Both the position numbers and the translations under genes were made by a program. From positions 186,001 to 250,000 of the forward strand of contig NZ_CP053291.1 in the NCBI RefSeq assembly GCF_014926385.1: a stretch of DNA of 64,000 nt. Reading direction: 5' to 3'. This DNA is from Trueperella pecoris (lineage in GTDB: Bacteria; Actinomycetota; Actinomycetes; Actinomycetales; Actinomycetaceae). The notes beneath the pieces are model-generated. The model saw nothing but the letters and a program-made list of their open reading frames with translations. It was not told the DNA's origin and did no database searches. Shown piece after piece: positions 51,468 to 61,709 of the stretch (its first letter is position 1; every line of letters begins with the position of its first letter).

Positions 51468-52079
51468 ATGGAGAAGCAGATTCTCGAGATCACCGAGCGT
51501 ACCGAGTTCGGTAAGGGTGCCTCCCGCCGCATCCGCCGCGAGGGCGGCATGCCCGTCGTCGTCTACGGCCACGGTGAAGAGCCCAAGCACTACGTTGTTG
51601 ACTACCACACCGCCTTCCTGATGGTGCGCGGTAACGCCAATGCGCTTATCACGCTCAAGTCTGATTCGGCCGAGCAGCTCGTCATGGTCAAGGATGTTCA
51701 GCGCAACCCGCTTTCGCGCGTCATTGAGCACATGGACCTGCTGCGCGTTAAGGCTGACGAGAAGGTCGCCGTTGACGTTCCGGTCGTCGTCGAAGGTGAA
51801 CCTGCTGGCGACGCCATCGCGACCGTCGAACTGATGACGCTTGCCGTTGAGGCACCCGTGCGCGAGATTCCGGAGGCGATCACCATTGACGTTGAGGGTG
51901 CTGAGGATGGTGCTAACATCACCATCGCAGACGTTAAGTTCCCCGCTGGTGTTACTACCGAACTTGCGCAGGATGAGGTGGTAGTTGTTATTGCTGTCCC
52001 GCAGGTTGAGACGCTGCCGGAAGATGGTGAAGCTGCCGAGGGTGCTGTTGACGAGGCGTCCACCGCGGATGCCGAGTAG
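51468..52079 (+). CDS. rplY: 50S ribosomal protein L25 / general stress protein Ctc
   Basis: 203 residues from ATG 51468 with AGGAG 9 nt before. The N-terminal 5S-rRNA-binding domain has EFGKGASRRIRREGGMPVVVYG and VMVKDVQRNPLSRVIEHMDLLRV. The C-terminal TL5-type domain (PVVVEGEPAGDAIATVEL..., EGAEDGANITIADVKFPAGV) is followed by a short acidic Ala-rich tail (EDGEAAEGAVDEASTADAE). This is the two-domain Ctc form rather than the short E. coli L25. A strong terminator follows. The order prsA-rplY-pth is conserved. Confidence 0.95.
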   Translation: MEKQILEITERTEFGKGASRRIRREGGMPVVVYGHGEEPKHYVVDYHTAFLMVRGNANALITLKSDSAEQLVMVKDVQRNPLSRVIEHMDLLRVKADEKVAVDVPVVVEGEPAGDAIATVELMTLAVEAPVREIPEAITIDVEGAEDGANITIADVKFPAGVTTELAQDEVVVVIAVPQVETLPEDGEAAEGAVDEASTADAE

Positions 52080-52124
52080 TCAGCTCGGGTATCTTCATTG
52101 GTTTAGGCAACCAATCATTCCATG

Positions 52125-52158
52125 AAAGGGTTCGCCCCATCCGGGGGCGGACCCTTTT
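52125..52158 (+). terminator. Intrinsic terminator after rplY
   Basis: AAAGGGTTCGCCCC (52125-52138) pairs with the GGGGCGGACCCTTT arm (52144-52157) through a 5-nt loop, with one G-T wobble, and is followed by T and GGG. The 14-bp stem is strong and the U tract partial. Confidence 0.8.
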
Positions 52159-52335
52159 GGGATCCCTTGCTTTGGTTGAGTCTGGCTAGCGTGGTGGGGC
52201 CTAGCAGGCTGGGTCTGGCGGGCTGGCGTCGGTGGTGCGGCAGGGCCTGGTATAGCCGCGGCCGGCGTGGCCGAGGCCTGGCGGGTCTCCTCGCTGGAAA
52301 GAAAGCGTGCGGCGAGCTGAGTGCGTGGCGTCGAG
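52159..52335. other. G-rich stretch without a gene
   Basis: A 177-bp purine- and G-rich strand (many GGCTGG and GGGCCT units). No supported gene is present; it lies between the rplY terminator and the stop of the minus-strand small gene. Confidence 0.5.
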
Positions 52336-52584
52336 TTAGGCGACGGCGTCGATGGCGTTCTTGGCCGAAAGGAGATCGGCGCCGGTGCGGGCGCGGTAAG
52401 CCTTGATTGCCTCGATCTTTCGGCCGGAAGTCGCCAGTGTGAGCTCGTCGGGCGTGACGCCATACGGGTTGTCGATCCCAGCGTCGCCGAGCAGTGCGTT
52501 GAGTTCAGCGTTGATCTTCAGCAGACGTGCGTTTTCCTTGCGGAGGCGGTCAATCTCGAAGGCTTGGTTGAAATACTTGCCCAC
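52336..52584 (-). CDS. Small coiled-coil protein with L7/L12 C-terminal-like motif
   Basis: 82 residues from GTG 52584. I chose it because AGGAG lies 5 nt before it; an in-frame ATG at 52599 lacks a ribosome site. The N-terminal half is a coiled coil (FEIDRLRKENARLLKINAEL). The C-terminal part GRKIEAIKAYRARTGADLLS and AKNAIDAVA resembles the ribosomal L7/L12 C-terminal helix pattern KIEVIKAVR..TGLGLKEAK..V. Similar short actinobacterial proteins are annotated as L7/L12-like. Function unknown. It is divergent from pth across copy B of the repeat. Confidence 0.75.
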   Translation of the reverse strand: MGKYFNQAFEIDRLRKENARLLKINAELNALLGDAGIDNPYGVTPDELTLATSGRKIEAIKAYRARTGADLLSAKNAIDAVA

Positions 52585-52666
52585 GGTCACTCCTAGCATG
52601 ATTGTTTAATGGCTATTCGAGCTTACCGCCTTCGAAATCGGGTGACCATTGGTGGGCGAGCTCGCT

Positions 52667-52786
52667 GCCGCTGTATTAAGGTGCGGGGCGGTCGGGTTGG
52701 GCCGGCTCGGCGCTGTACTAAAGTGTGATTTAGTACCCGGAATGTCCGCAATTTAATAGGGTGCCAGGCAGCTTAGTACAGCGCGG
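52667..52786. repeat. Dispersed intergenic inverted-repeat element, copy B
   Basis: The core runs from GCGCTGTACTAA (52710-52721) to TTAGTACAGCGCGG (52773-52786). The centre GCAATTTAATAGGGTG matches copy A exactly, with a few base changes elsewhere. A degenerate half-copy CTGTATTAAGGTG (52671-52683) precedes it by the same 42 bp as in copy A. It lies in the divergent gap before pth. Confidence 0.85.
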
Positions 52787-52880
52787 GCCGAGGCACGGGC
52801 CGAGGCGCGGGCCGAGGTGTGGCCGGGGCAATGGCTCCCGGCGGGCCATATTGCTAGGCTTGTTCGGTCGAAGGGATGTC

Positions 52881-53465
52881 ATGTTCGCAGTTATCGGCCT
52901 CGGAAATCCGGGCCCCAAGTATGAAAACACGCGCCACAATATTGGCCAGCACGTGATTCATGAGCTCGCGCGCCGCGCTGGCTCGTCGCTGTCGGTGCAT
53001 AAGCAGTCGAATACGCGGGCGGCGTCGGTGCGTGTGGGGATTGGGCCGGGTAAGCCGGGAGAGCAGGCGGTGCTCGGCGTTTCGAACGGCTACATGAATA
53101 CGTCCGGTGGCCCGGTGAGCTCGCTGATGAAGTACTTTAAGATTGCCCCGGCTGACCTCATCGTTATCCATGATGACCTCGACCTGCCCTTCGGCCAGCT
53201 CAAACTCAAGCGTGGCGGCGGGGCGGGCGGCCACAACGGGCTGAAGTCGATCTCGCAGTCGCTGGGCACGCAGGACTACATCCGGCTCCGTTTCGGCATT
53301 GGCCGCCCGCCCGGGCGTCAAGATCCCGCCGATTTCGTCCTCTCCGATTTTTCTTCATCGGAAAACAAGGAGATCGACCTCCTCATTGCCCTCGCCGCCG
53401 ACGCCGTCGAAGACATCCTCCTCATCGGCCTCGACAAGGCCATGATGCGGCTCCACACCAAGTAG
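52881..53465 (+). CDS. pth: Peptidyl-tRNA hydrolase
   Basis: 194 residues from ATG 52881. The in-frame extension upstream is only low-complexity Arg/Gly text. GLGNPGPKYENTRHNIGQHV contains the catalytic His and Asn region. KPGEQAVLGVSNGYMNTSGG, VIHDDLDLPFGQLKLKRGGG and GGHNGLKSIS are all diagnostic Pth motifs. It releases peptides from prematurely dropped peptidyl-tRNA. It lies directly before mfd, the usual actinobacterial pairing. Confidence 0.96.
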   Translation: MFAVIGLGNPGPKYENTRHNIGQHVIHELARRAGSSLSVHKQSNTRAASVRVGIGPGKPGEQAVLGVSNGYMNTSGGPVSSLMKYFKIAPADLIVIHDDLDLPFGQLKLKRGGGAGGHNGLKSISQSLGTQDYIRLRFGIGRPPGRQDPADFVLSDFSSSENKEIDLLIALAADAVEDILLIGLDKAMMRLHTK

Positions 53466-53505
53466 TGACCCGGCCGCGACCAGCGAACCACCAAGTAAGG
53501 ACCCC

Positions 53506-56500
53506 ATGGATCTCCGCCCAGTTCTGTCCATTCTCGGCGACCAGGACACCCTGTCCTCGCGCGCGAACGCCCGCTACGCCGACGTCGGCATGCCGCGCGG
53601 CGCCTTCGCCCCGGCCATCGCCGAGATCCTGAGCGCCGGCGACGGGCGGTTGCAAGTGGCCGTGACGACGTCGGGCCGCGAAGCCGAGGACCTCCGCGAC
53701 GCCCTGCGCGCCTACATCCCGGTGGAGAATATGGCGATCTTCCCCGCGTGGGAAACCCTGCCGCATGAGCGCCTCTCGCCGCGGTCGGACACGGTGGCCG
53801 AGCGCCTGACGACGCTGCGCCGCCTCGCCCACCCGGAGAACTTCGACGAGTTGCGCGTCCTGCTTGTGCCGATCCGCGCCTTCCTGCAGCCGATCGCGGC
53901 GGGCCTGGGTGAGCTGGTCCCGGTCAGTTTGCGCGTGGGTGACGTCGTCGACTTCGATGACCTGCAAGAACGCCTCGTGGCTGCCGCCTATCAGCGTGTG
54001 GACATGATCGAGTCACGCGGCCAGTTTGCCGTGCGCGGCGGTATCATCGACGTCTTCCCTCCCACGTGCGACCACCCGCTTCGCGTGGAGTTCTTCGGCG
54101 ACGAGGTGGACGAGATTCGCTCCTTCGCCGTCGCCGACCAACGTTCGATGGAGGCCGTCGGCGAGCTGTATGCCCCGCCGTGCCGGGAGATTTTGCTCAG
54201 CGACGCCGTTCGCTCGCGTGCCGCCCACGCCCTCGAGGAGCTTCCGGGCGCGGTTGACATGCTGGACAAGATCGCCAGCGGCATCGCGGTGGAGGGGATG
54301 GAGTCGCTTCAGCCGGTCCTAGTGGAGGACATGCACCCGCTGGTCGATGAGTTGCCGGGCAATGCCCGCATCCTCCTCGTGGAGCCTGAGCGCCTGGATG
54401 CGCGTGCGCAGTCCCTGCAGGAGACGACGCAGGAGTTTTTGGCCGCCGCGTGGTCGTCGGCGGCAGCGGGCGGGACGATCCCAATCTCGGTGTCGAAGGC
54501 GTCCTTCATGGAGATTCCCGACGTGCGTGAGCGCGCCATTGAGCTGGGCCTCGGCTGGTGGACGATCGGCGGCTTCGCCGGCGCGGACACCGTCCAGTTG
54601 CCGCTGCGCGAGCCGCGCAACTTCGCCGGAAACGTGGACGCCGCCCTGCGCGAGCTCGCCACCCTTGCTCGCGCCCAGTGGCGGATCGTCATTGCTGTCG
54701 AGGGCGCCGGTCTCGGAAGACGTCTGGTTGAGCAGCTCGCCGACGCCGACGTCCCGGCCGTCTTTTCCGAGGACCTACGCGAGGTGATCCCCGGCGTCGT
54801 CGCCGTCGTCACCGCGCCCGTCCAGTCCGGCTTCATCGCCGACACGGCCAAGTTTGCCCTGCTCGGGGCGATGGATCTCGTGGGGCGCAAGCGCTCTCGA
54901 TCTGCCCAGCAGCGTCAGATGCCCAAGCGCCGCAAGAACGCCGTCGATCCGCTCCAGCTCAAGCCGGGCGACTACGTCGTGCACGCGCGCCACGGCGTCG
55001 CGCAATTCGTTCAGCTCGCCAAGCGCAAACTCGGCGGGCCGAACGGGACCCAACGCGAATACGTCGTGCTCGAATACGCGCCGACCAAGCGCGGCCAAGC
55101 GCGCGACCAGCTGTGGGTACCCACCGATCAGCTCGACCAAATCTCGAAGTACTCGGGCGGCGATGCGCCCTCGCTGAACAAGATGGGTGGCGCCGACTGG
55201 GAAAAGACCAAGTCCAAGGCGCGCGCGGCCGTCAAGCAGATCGCCAAAGAACTTGTGCGCCTGTATGCCCAGCGCCGGGCCACGAAGGGGCACGCCTTCT
55301 CGCCTGATACGCCCTGGCAGCACGAACTCGAGGACGCCTTCGAATTCGTCGAGACCCCAGATCAGCTGGCGACCATCGACGAGGTCAAGCGCGACATGGA
55401 ATCGCCCGAGCCCATGGACCGCCTCATCTCCGGCGACGTCGGCTACGGCAAGACCGAAATCGCCGTCCGTGCAGCCTTTAAGGCCGTTCAGGACGGCAAG
55501 CAGGTGGCCGTGCTCGCGCCGACGACGCTGCTCGTCCAACAGCACTTGGAGACCTTCCAGGAGCGCTACGCCGGATTCCCCGTCAAGGTTGCCGGCCTGT
55601 CGCGATTCCAAACCGCGAAAGAATCCGAGGATGTGAAGGACGGCGTGCGCCGCGGCGAGATCGACGTCGTCATCGGCACCCACCGCCTCATCACCGGCGA
55701 CGTCCGCTTCAAGGACCTCGGCCTGGTCATCATCGACGAGGAGCAACGCTTCGGCGTCGAGCACAAAGAGACGCTCAAGCAGATGTATCCGGCTATCGAT
55801 GTGCTGGCGATGTCGGCCACCCCGATCCCGCGCACGCTCGAAATGGCGGTGACGGGGCTGCGGCAGATGTCCACGCTCGCCACCCCGCCCGAGGAGCGCC
55901 ACCCGATCCTGACCTACGTCGGCGCGCACGAAAACCAGCAAATCGCCGCAGCGATCAAGCGCGAGTTACTGCGCGACGGTCAAGTTTTCTACGTCCACAA
56001 CCGCACCCAGTCCATCAACCGGGTGGCCGCGGAACTGGCCGAGATAGTTCCCGACGCCGGCATCGGGGTTGCGCACGGAAAGATGAGCGAGCATCAGCTC
56101 GAGCAGGTGATCCAGCAGTTTTGGGATAAGGAAATCGACGTGCTCGTGTGCACGACGATCGTCGAGACCGGCCTCGATATTTCCAACGCCAACACGCTCA
56201 TCGTGGAAAACGCCCACAAGCTCGGGCTTTCGCAGCTCCACCAGCTGCGTGGGCGCGTGGGGCGCGGGCGCGAGCGCGCCTACGCTTACTTCCTCTACCC
56301 GCCGGACGGGACGATGACCGAGACCGCGCTCGAACGCCTGCGCACGATCGCCTCGCATACCGAGCTCGGGGCGGGCTTTCAGGTGGCGCTCAAGGACCTC
56401 GAGATTCGCGGTGCCGGCAACTTGCTGGGCGGCGAACAGTCCGGGCACATCGCCGGCGTTGGCTTTGACCTCTACATTCGCATGGTCTCCGAGGCCGTTG

Positions 56501-57021
56501 CCGGGATCACCGGGCAGGACCAGCGCACCGAAGCCGAGAAGGCGGCCGAGACGCGGATCGAGCTGCCGGTGGACGCCTACGTGCCCGAAACCTGGGTCAC
56601 CTCCGAGCGATTGCGGCTGGAGATTTACACCAAGATCGCGGCGTCGACCAACGAGGCCCAGCGCTCCGACATCCGTCAAGAGCTCATCGACCGCTACGGG
56701 TCGGTGCCCGCGGAAGTCGACCGCCTGTTTGTGCTGGCCAAACTGCGGGAGAAAGCGCGCTCTGTGGGCATTGAAGAGATCACGATGCAGGGCAACAACG
56801 TGCGCTTCGCACCCGTGGTTCTACCCGACTCCCGCCAGGCGCGCCTACGCCGCCTGTACCCCAAAGCCGTTGCTAAGCCCGCCATCCGGATGATCTTGGT
56901 GCCGTTGCCCGTGGAGAACGAGCGGCGCCTGGGCGCCGCGAAGGTCATCGAAGGCGATGCCGTGGTGCAGTTCGTTGAGGCGGTCATCGATTCGGTCATG
57001 CTGGCCAGCATCGGTAGTTAG
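53506..57021 (+). CDS. mfd: Transcription-repair coupling factor Mfd
   Basis: 1171 residues, the normal full length. The N-terminal UvrB-homology module ends near residue 350. The CarD-like RNA polymerase interaction domain is seen at LKPGDYVVHARHGVAQFVQ. Helicase motifs include Walker A GDVGYGKTEIAVRAAF, DEEQRFGVEHKE, SATPIPRTLEM, and LRGRVGRGRERAYAYF. The C-terminal TRCF domain follows (ELIDRYGSVPAEVDRLF). It removes stalled RNA polymerase and recruits UvrA. It has its own start 41 bp after pth. Confidence 0.97.
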   Translation: MDLRPVLSILGDQDTLSSRANARYADVGMPRGAFAPAIAEILSAGDGRLQVAVTTSGREAEDLRDALRAYIPVENMAIFPAWETLPHERLSPRSDTVAERLTTLRRLAHPENFDELRVLLVPIRAFLQPIAAGLGELVPVSLRVGDVVDFDDLQERLVAAAYQRVDMIESRGQFAVRGGIIDVFPPTCDHPLRVEFFGDEVDEIRSFAVADQRSMEAVGELYAPPCREILLSDAVRSRAAHALEELPGAVDMLDKIASGIAVEGMESLQPVLVEDMHPLVDELPGNARILLVEPERLDARAQSLQETTQEFLAAAWSSAAAGGTIPISVSKASFMEIPDVRERAIELGLGWWTIGGFAGADTVQLPLREPRNFAGNVDAALRELATLARAQWRIVIAVEGAGLGRRLVEQLADADVPAVFSEDLREVIPGVVAVVTAPVQSGFIADTAKFALLGAMDLVGRKRSRSAQQRQMPKRRKNAVDPLQLKPGDYVVHARHGVAQFVQLAKRKLGGPNGTQREYVVLEYAPTKRGQARDQLWVPTDQLDQISKYSGGDAPSLNKMGGADWEKTKSKARAAVKQIAKELVRLYAQRRATKGHAFSPDTPWQHELEDAFEFVETPDQLATIDEVKRDMESPEPMDRLISGDVGYGKTEIAVRAAFKAVQDGKQVAVLAPTTLLVQQHLETFQERYAGFPVKVAGLSRFQTAKESEDVKDGVRRGEIDVVIGTHRLITGDVRFKDLGLVIIDEEQRFGVEHKETLKQMYPAIDVLAMSATPIPRTLEMAVTGLRQMSTLATPPEERHPILTYVGAHENQQIAAAIKRELLRDGQVFYVHNRTQSINRVAAELAEIVPDAGIGVAHGKMSEHQLEQVIQQFWDKEIDVLVCTTIVETGLDISNANTLIVENAHKLGLSQLHQLRGRVGRGRERAYAYFLYPPDGTMTETALERLRTIASHTELGAGFQVALKDLEIRGAGNLLGGEQSGHIAGVGFDLYIRMVSEAVAGITGQDQRTEAEKAAETRIELPVDAYVPETWVTSERLRLEIYTKIAASTNEAQRSDIRQELIDRYGSVPAEVDRLFVLAKLREKARSVGIEEITMQGNNVRFAPVVLPDSRQARLRRLYPKAVAKPAIRMILVPLPVENERRLGAAKVIEGDAVVQFVEAVIDSVMLASIGS

Positions 57022-57063
57022 GTACCTACTCGTGATTTAGGCAGATGGCACGTGTGAACGTTT

Positions 57064-58020
57064 TCAGTCCCGCTGGTTTTTGAGACCGCGGTTAACGTTG
57101 CGCACCGCCTGGAAGATCATTTGCCAGAAGCGATCAAAATCCAATTCGGTGGCTACTCGAGTGTGGCAATCTGGCTCAGCTGGAGTGCGCAGATCGACAA
57201 CTGTCATTCCTGTTGTTAATGCTCCGCTTAGTTCAATCTGTACTGGAGCTTTGACGGTTTTGACCACGCTGGGATCGATCAAATAAGCCACGGTACAGGG
57301 GTCGTGTACGGGCGGGTAATCGAAACCTTGCGAATCTTTGTAGGCTTGGCGGAAGAACGCAAACAGATCCAAGACGAACTGTGCGGTTGGCCCACCGATA
57401 CCAGTGAGTTGGTCAATGACTTCATCGGTGGCGAGTGCTTGGTGCGTCAGGTCAAGACCAACCATGATCACCGGCCATTTTTCGCCAAACACTATGTGTG
57501 CCGCCTCCGGGTCAGCCATGATGTTGAATTCGGCGGCAGCCGACCAATTTCCACCGTGGCAGCTGCCGCCCATCAGCACTACCTCGCGTACACGTTCGAC
57601 GATACGCGGCTCCAGGCGTGCAGCCAGTGCAATATTCGTCAGCGGTCCTGTTGGCACTAGGGTAACTTCACCCGGTTGGTGGGCCATGATCGTATCGATA
57701 ATGAATTGGACTGCGTGGCGCGAGTCGAGATCCGCAGGTTCGGGTAGCACGACGCCGTCAAGCCCGGATTCGCCGTGTTGTTCGGGCGCCACCACTGCTT
57801 CTCGCACCAGTGGGCGGGACGCCCCGCGGACGATTGGCACGCCGCGCATATTGAACTGCGTGGCAAGCCGGCGTGCGTTGTTGGTGACCTTATCTAGTGT
57901 CTGGTTGCCATTAACGGTGCTTATGCCGAGCAATTCAATGTCAGGGCTGCCGTGGGCGAGCAACATGGCGATGGCATCATCATGCCCGGGGTCGCAGTCG
58001 AGAATTATTTTCTTGGGCAT
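57064..58020 (-). CDS. Nucleoside hydrolase
   Basis: 318 residues. The N-terminal calcium site DCDPGHDDAIAMLLAHG is the inosine-uridine nucleoside hydrolase signature. VPTGPLTNIALAARLEP, MGGSCHGGNWSAAAEFNIMADPEAAHIVF and the active-site HD pair in PVHDPCTVAYLI are also clear. It cleaves ribonucleosides to base and ribose for salvage. The specificity cannot be told, though the layout agrees best with the pyrimidine/broad RihA-like group. It is cytoplasmic and transcribed on its own, convergent with mfd. Confidence 0.93.
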   Translation of the reverse strand: MPKKIILDCDPGHDDAIAMLLAHGSPDIELLGISTVNGNQTLDKVTNNARRLATQFNMRGVPIVRGASRPLVREAVVAPEQHGESGLDGVVLPEPADLDSRHAVQFIIDTIMAHQPGEVTLVPTGPLTNIALAARLEPRIVERVREVVLMGGSCHGGNWSAAAEFNIMADPEAAHIVFGEKWPVIMVGLDLTHQALATDEVIDQLTGIGGPTAQFVLDLFAFFRQAYKDSQGFDYPPVHDPCTVAYLIDPSVVKTVKAPVQIELSGALTTGMTVVDLRTPAEPDCHTRVATELDFDRFWQMIFQAVRNVNRGLKNQRD

Positions 58021-59622
<1,602 letters not shown>

Positions 59623-59651
59623 GGCTGCCTAGCGAGAAGTTAGATCGGCGC

Positions 59652-59690
59652 AGGGCCGGGGTTGCGAAAGCGACCCCGGCCCTCGCTTTT
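59652..59690 (+). terminator. Intrinsic terminator after eno
   Basis: AGGGCCGGGGT (59652-59662) pairs with ACCCCGGCCCT (59673-59683) around a 10-nt loop; CGCTTTT follows. It lies 30 nt after the eno stop. Confidence 0.88.
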
Positions 59691-59944
59691 GCCATTGCGG
59701 CGGCTTGAGACATCGCGGTGCCTCATGCCGTTGTGGCTGCTTTGAGCATTGCGGCTCTTTTGAAGATTGTGGCGGCTCTCGTACACGGGGCCGCGCTGGT
59801 ACGGCCCGGCTGACGCCTTGACCGGTATGAGATGAATCTAACGTGCCGCTTTCCCGGGAGTCCGCCACGCTTCTTGCCCCGCCTCCCGCCCACGCGGCCC
59901 GCCCTTCCCTCGTATCTCAACCGTGGACACCTAGACTGGGGAAC
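59691..59944. other. Intergenic region with degenerate GCGGCT-type repeats
   Basis: About 254 bp between eno and the septum gene. Bases 59695-59780 hold loosely repeated units, such as CATTGCGGC(T/G) and TTGAGACATCGCGG. No convincing gene is present; a minus-strand Pro/Gln-rich frame is likely a by-product of the repeats. Confidence 0.4.
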
Positions 59945-60976
59945 ATGAATTCGCGCCGTCCCTCGTCCCGGCCCGGCCCTCGTGGCACGGGCCGTCGACC
60001 GGACGCTGAAAATCGGGCGACAGACCCGCGTCGCCGGCCGTCGCGCGAGAGGCAACGCCCGTCCTCCGAGCAGGGCGAGCCGCCCGCAGGGCGCCAGGGG
60101 CAGCCCCGCCAAGGTCAACGCCCCGAGGCAACGGGGCAACAGTCCGGAGCCCCGATGGGAGAGCGGCGGCCAAAGCCGCGCTCAGGTGTGCCGTACTCAC
60201 GCGGAACATCGCCGAAATCTCGCAGCACCTCACCGCATGCACGGCCGCAGGCGACTCGCGGCAGGTCCGGCTCGACCCGCCCAGGCTCCGACTCACGGGC
60301 ACGCGCCAGCGCCAGCCGAAAGAATCCCTCCGCAGCCACGAGCCAGGCAAAGCCTGCTGGACGTGGCGGCGCAAGCCGGCGGACGGCGTCGTCGCCCCCT
60401 GCGGCGAAACGGTTCGACAAGCGCTTCAACGTGACGTTTTCCCGCGGCGAGCGCACGCGGCAATTCTCGGTGCGTATGCTCGCGGTGCTGTTCTTCGCAG
60501 CGCTCGGCATCGTCATCGTCTCCGGGCCGCTGTCTCAATATCTTGACCAGCAGCAACAAAAGCGCGACCTCCTTCAGCAGCTCGATCAGACGACCGCGCG
60601 AGTCGACGTACTCGAGCAGGAGCTCGCGCGCTGGAAGGACAACGATTTTGTGCGCTCGCAGGCGCGGGAGCGGCTCGGCTACGTCCTTCCCGGCGAGACG
60701 CTCTACCTGGTGTCTGACCCCGCGGAGGGCACGCCTGAGCAGATCGTCGCCGAACGTACGAAAGAAGCTAACGATCGGCGTCGGCAAGCGACTCCTTTCT
60801 ACGTGACCATGTGGGATTCGATCAAGATTGCCGGCGCGACCGGTGGCATTGAGAATCCCTCGAACGTGCCGGTGATCGGGTCCACGACGCCGCCCGCGCC
60901 ACCTTTGCCCACAGCTCCGGCGAGCGGGGCGCCCGCACAGGTCGCGGGCGAAACCGCGACCGAAGGCGCCAACTGA
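59945..60976 (+). CDS. Septum formation initiator (FtsB/DivIC family)
   Basis: 343 residues from ATG 59945, against ~100-200 in typical family members. Residues 1-~175 are a basic, Pro/Arg/Ser-rich disordered extension (ASASRKNPSAATSQAKPAG). A single membrane helix (SVRMLAVLFFAALGIVIVSG) is followed by a coiled coil (QQQQKRDLLQQLDQTTARVD) and the FtsB-type ARWKDNDFVRSQARERLGYV and PGETLYLV. The C-terminus is Ala/Pro-rich. It links the late divisome (FtsL/FtsQ) at the membrane. The order eno-ftsB/divIC-DUF501-ppx is the standard actinobacterial one. Confidence 0.92.
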   Translation: MNSRRPSSRPGPRGTGRRPDAENRATDPRRRPSRERQRPSSEQGEPPAGRQGQPRQGQRPEATGQQSGAPMGERRPKPRSGVPYSRGTSPKSRSTSPHARPQATRGRSGSTRPGSDSRARASASRKNPSAATSQAKPAGRGGASRRTASSPPAAKRFDKRFNVTFSRGERTRQFSVRMLAVLFFAALGIVIVSGPLSQYLDQQQQKRDLLQQLDQTTARVDVLEQELARWKDNDFVRSQARERLGYVLPGETLYLVSDPAEGTPEQIVAERTKEANDRRRQATPFYVTMWDSIKIAGATGGIENPSNVPVIGSTTPPAPPLPTAPASGAPAQVAGETATEGAN

Positions 60977-61052
60977 CGCCACTTGCGCGGTGAGACGGCC
61001 ATAACGTTGCCGGGCGCTGGGGAGTGTCGGAGGGAGCGGGTAGGCTTGGGAC

Positions 61053-61709
61053 ATGAATGAAACCCCTGTGATTTCCACTGACACCTTGAAAAAGGTTGCC
61101 ATCAACGCCACCGAAGTTCGTGCCGGTGACGTTGATGTTATTACGGAGCAGCTGGGCCGCTACCCGCGCGGCCTGGTCGGCATTGGCGCGCGATGCGCGT
61201 GCGGCAACCCGGCCGTGACTATCACCTACCCGCGTCTGCCGGACGGGACCCCATTTCCCACCCTCTTTTACCTCTCCCTTCCCGCGCTCGTGAAGCGCAT
61301 TTCCCGCATCGAATCGGCGGGCAAGATGGTCGAGTTCAATGACAAGCTCGCTCACGACGCCGCATACCGCGCTGCGCACGAACGCGCCCACGCCTCCTAC
61401 GTTGAGCGTCGCAATGCCCTTGATGACGTCCCTGAAATCAAGGATAAGTCTGCCGGCGGCATGCCGGATCGCGTCAAGTGCCTCCATGCGCTCGCGGGCT
61501 ATGCACTTGCAGCTGGTCCGGGCATTTGCCCGGCCGGTGACGAGGCACTGGAGCTGGTCGGGTGGGACGTCAACGTGTGCCGCTGTTCCGATCCCGGGGA
61601 ATTTGACGAGCCGGCGGTCCCCGCTGGTGCTTTTGATGAGGTGGATAGCGTGGCCGGCAAGATCGCGGGCGCGGACGGCGTCGTCGGCCAGGAAGGTGGG
61701 CTTGAATGA
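61053..61709 (+). CDS. DUF501 family protein
   Basis: 218 residues. VITEQLGRYPRGLVGIGARC and GNPAVTITYPRLPDGTPFPT, followed by LFYLSLPALVKRISRIES and RVKCLHALAGYALA, define the DUF501 family. The four invariant-looking Cys/His positions (CACGNP, CLHAL, CPAGDEAL) might bind a metal. Function is unknown. Actinobacteria keep it between ftsB and ppx, and the last 4 bp overlap the ppx start (ATGA), so it is co-translated with polyphosphate metabolism. Confidence 0.9.
   Translation: MNETPVISTDTLKKVAINATEVRAGDVDVITEQLGRYPRGLVGIGARCACGNPAVTITYPRLPDGTPFPTLFYLSLPALVKRISRIESAGKMVEFNDKLAHDAAYRAAHERAHASYVERRNALDDVPEIKDKSAGGMPDRVKCLHALAGYALAAGPGICPAGDEALELVGWDVNVCRCSDPGEFDEPAVPAGAFDEVDSVAGKIAGADGVVGQEGGLE

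Noticed and set aside
52761-52880. N-terminal extension of Pth
   Set aside because: The extra 40 residues are low-complexity Arg/Gly text over repeat copy B; the ATG at 52881 begins the conserved FAVIGLGNPGP.
59629-59868. Pro/Gln/Lys-rich small protein on the minus strand after eno
   Set aside because: It spans the eno terminator and arises from loosely repeated GCGGCT units; no ribosome site.
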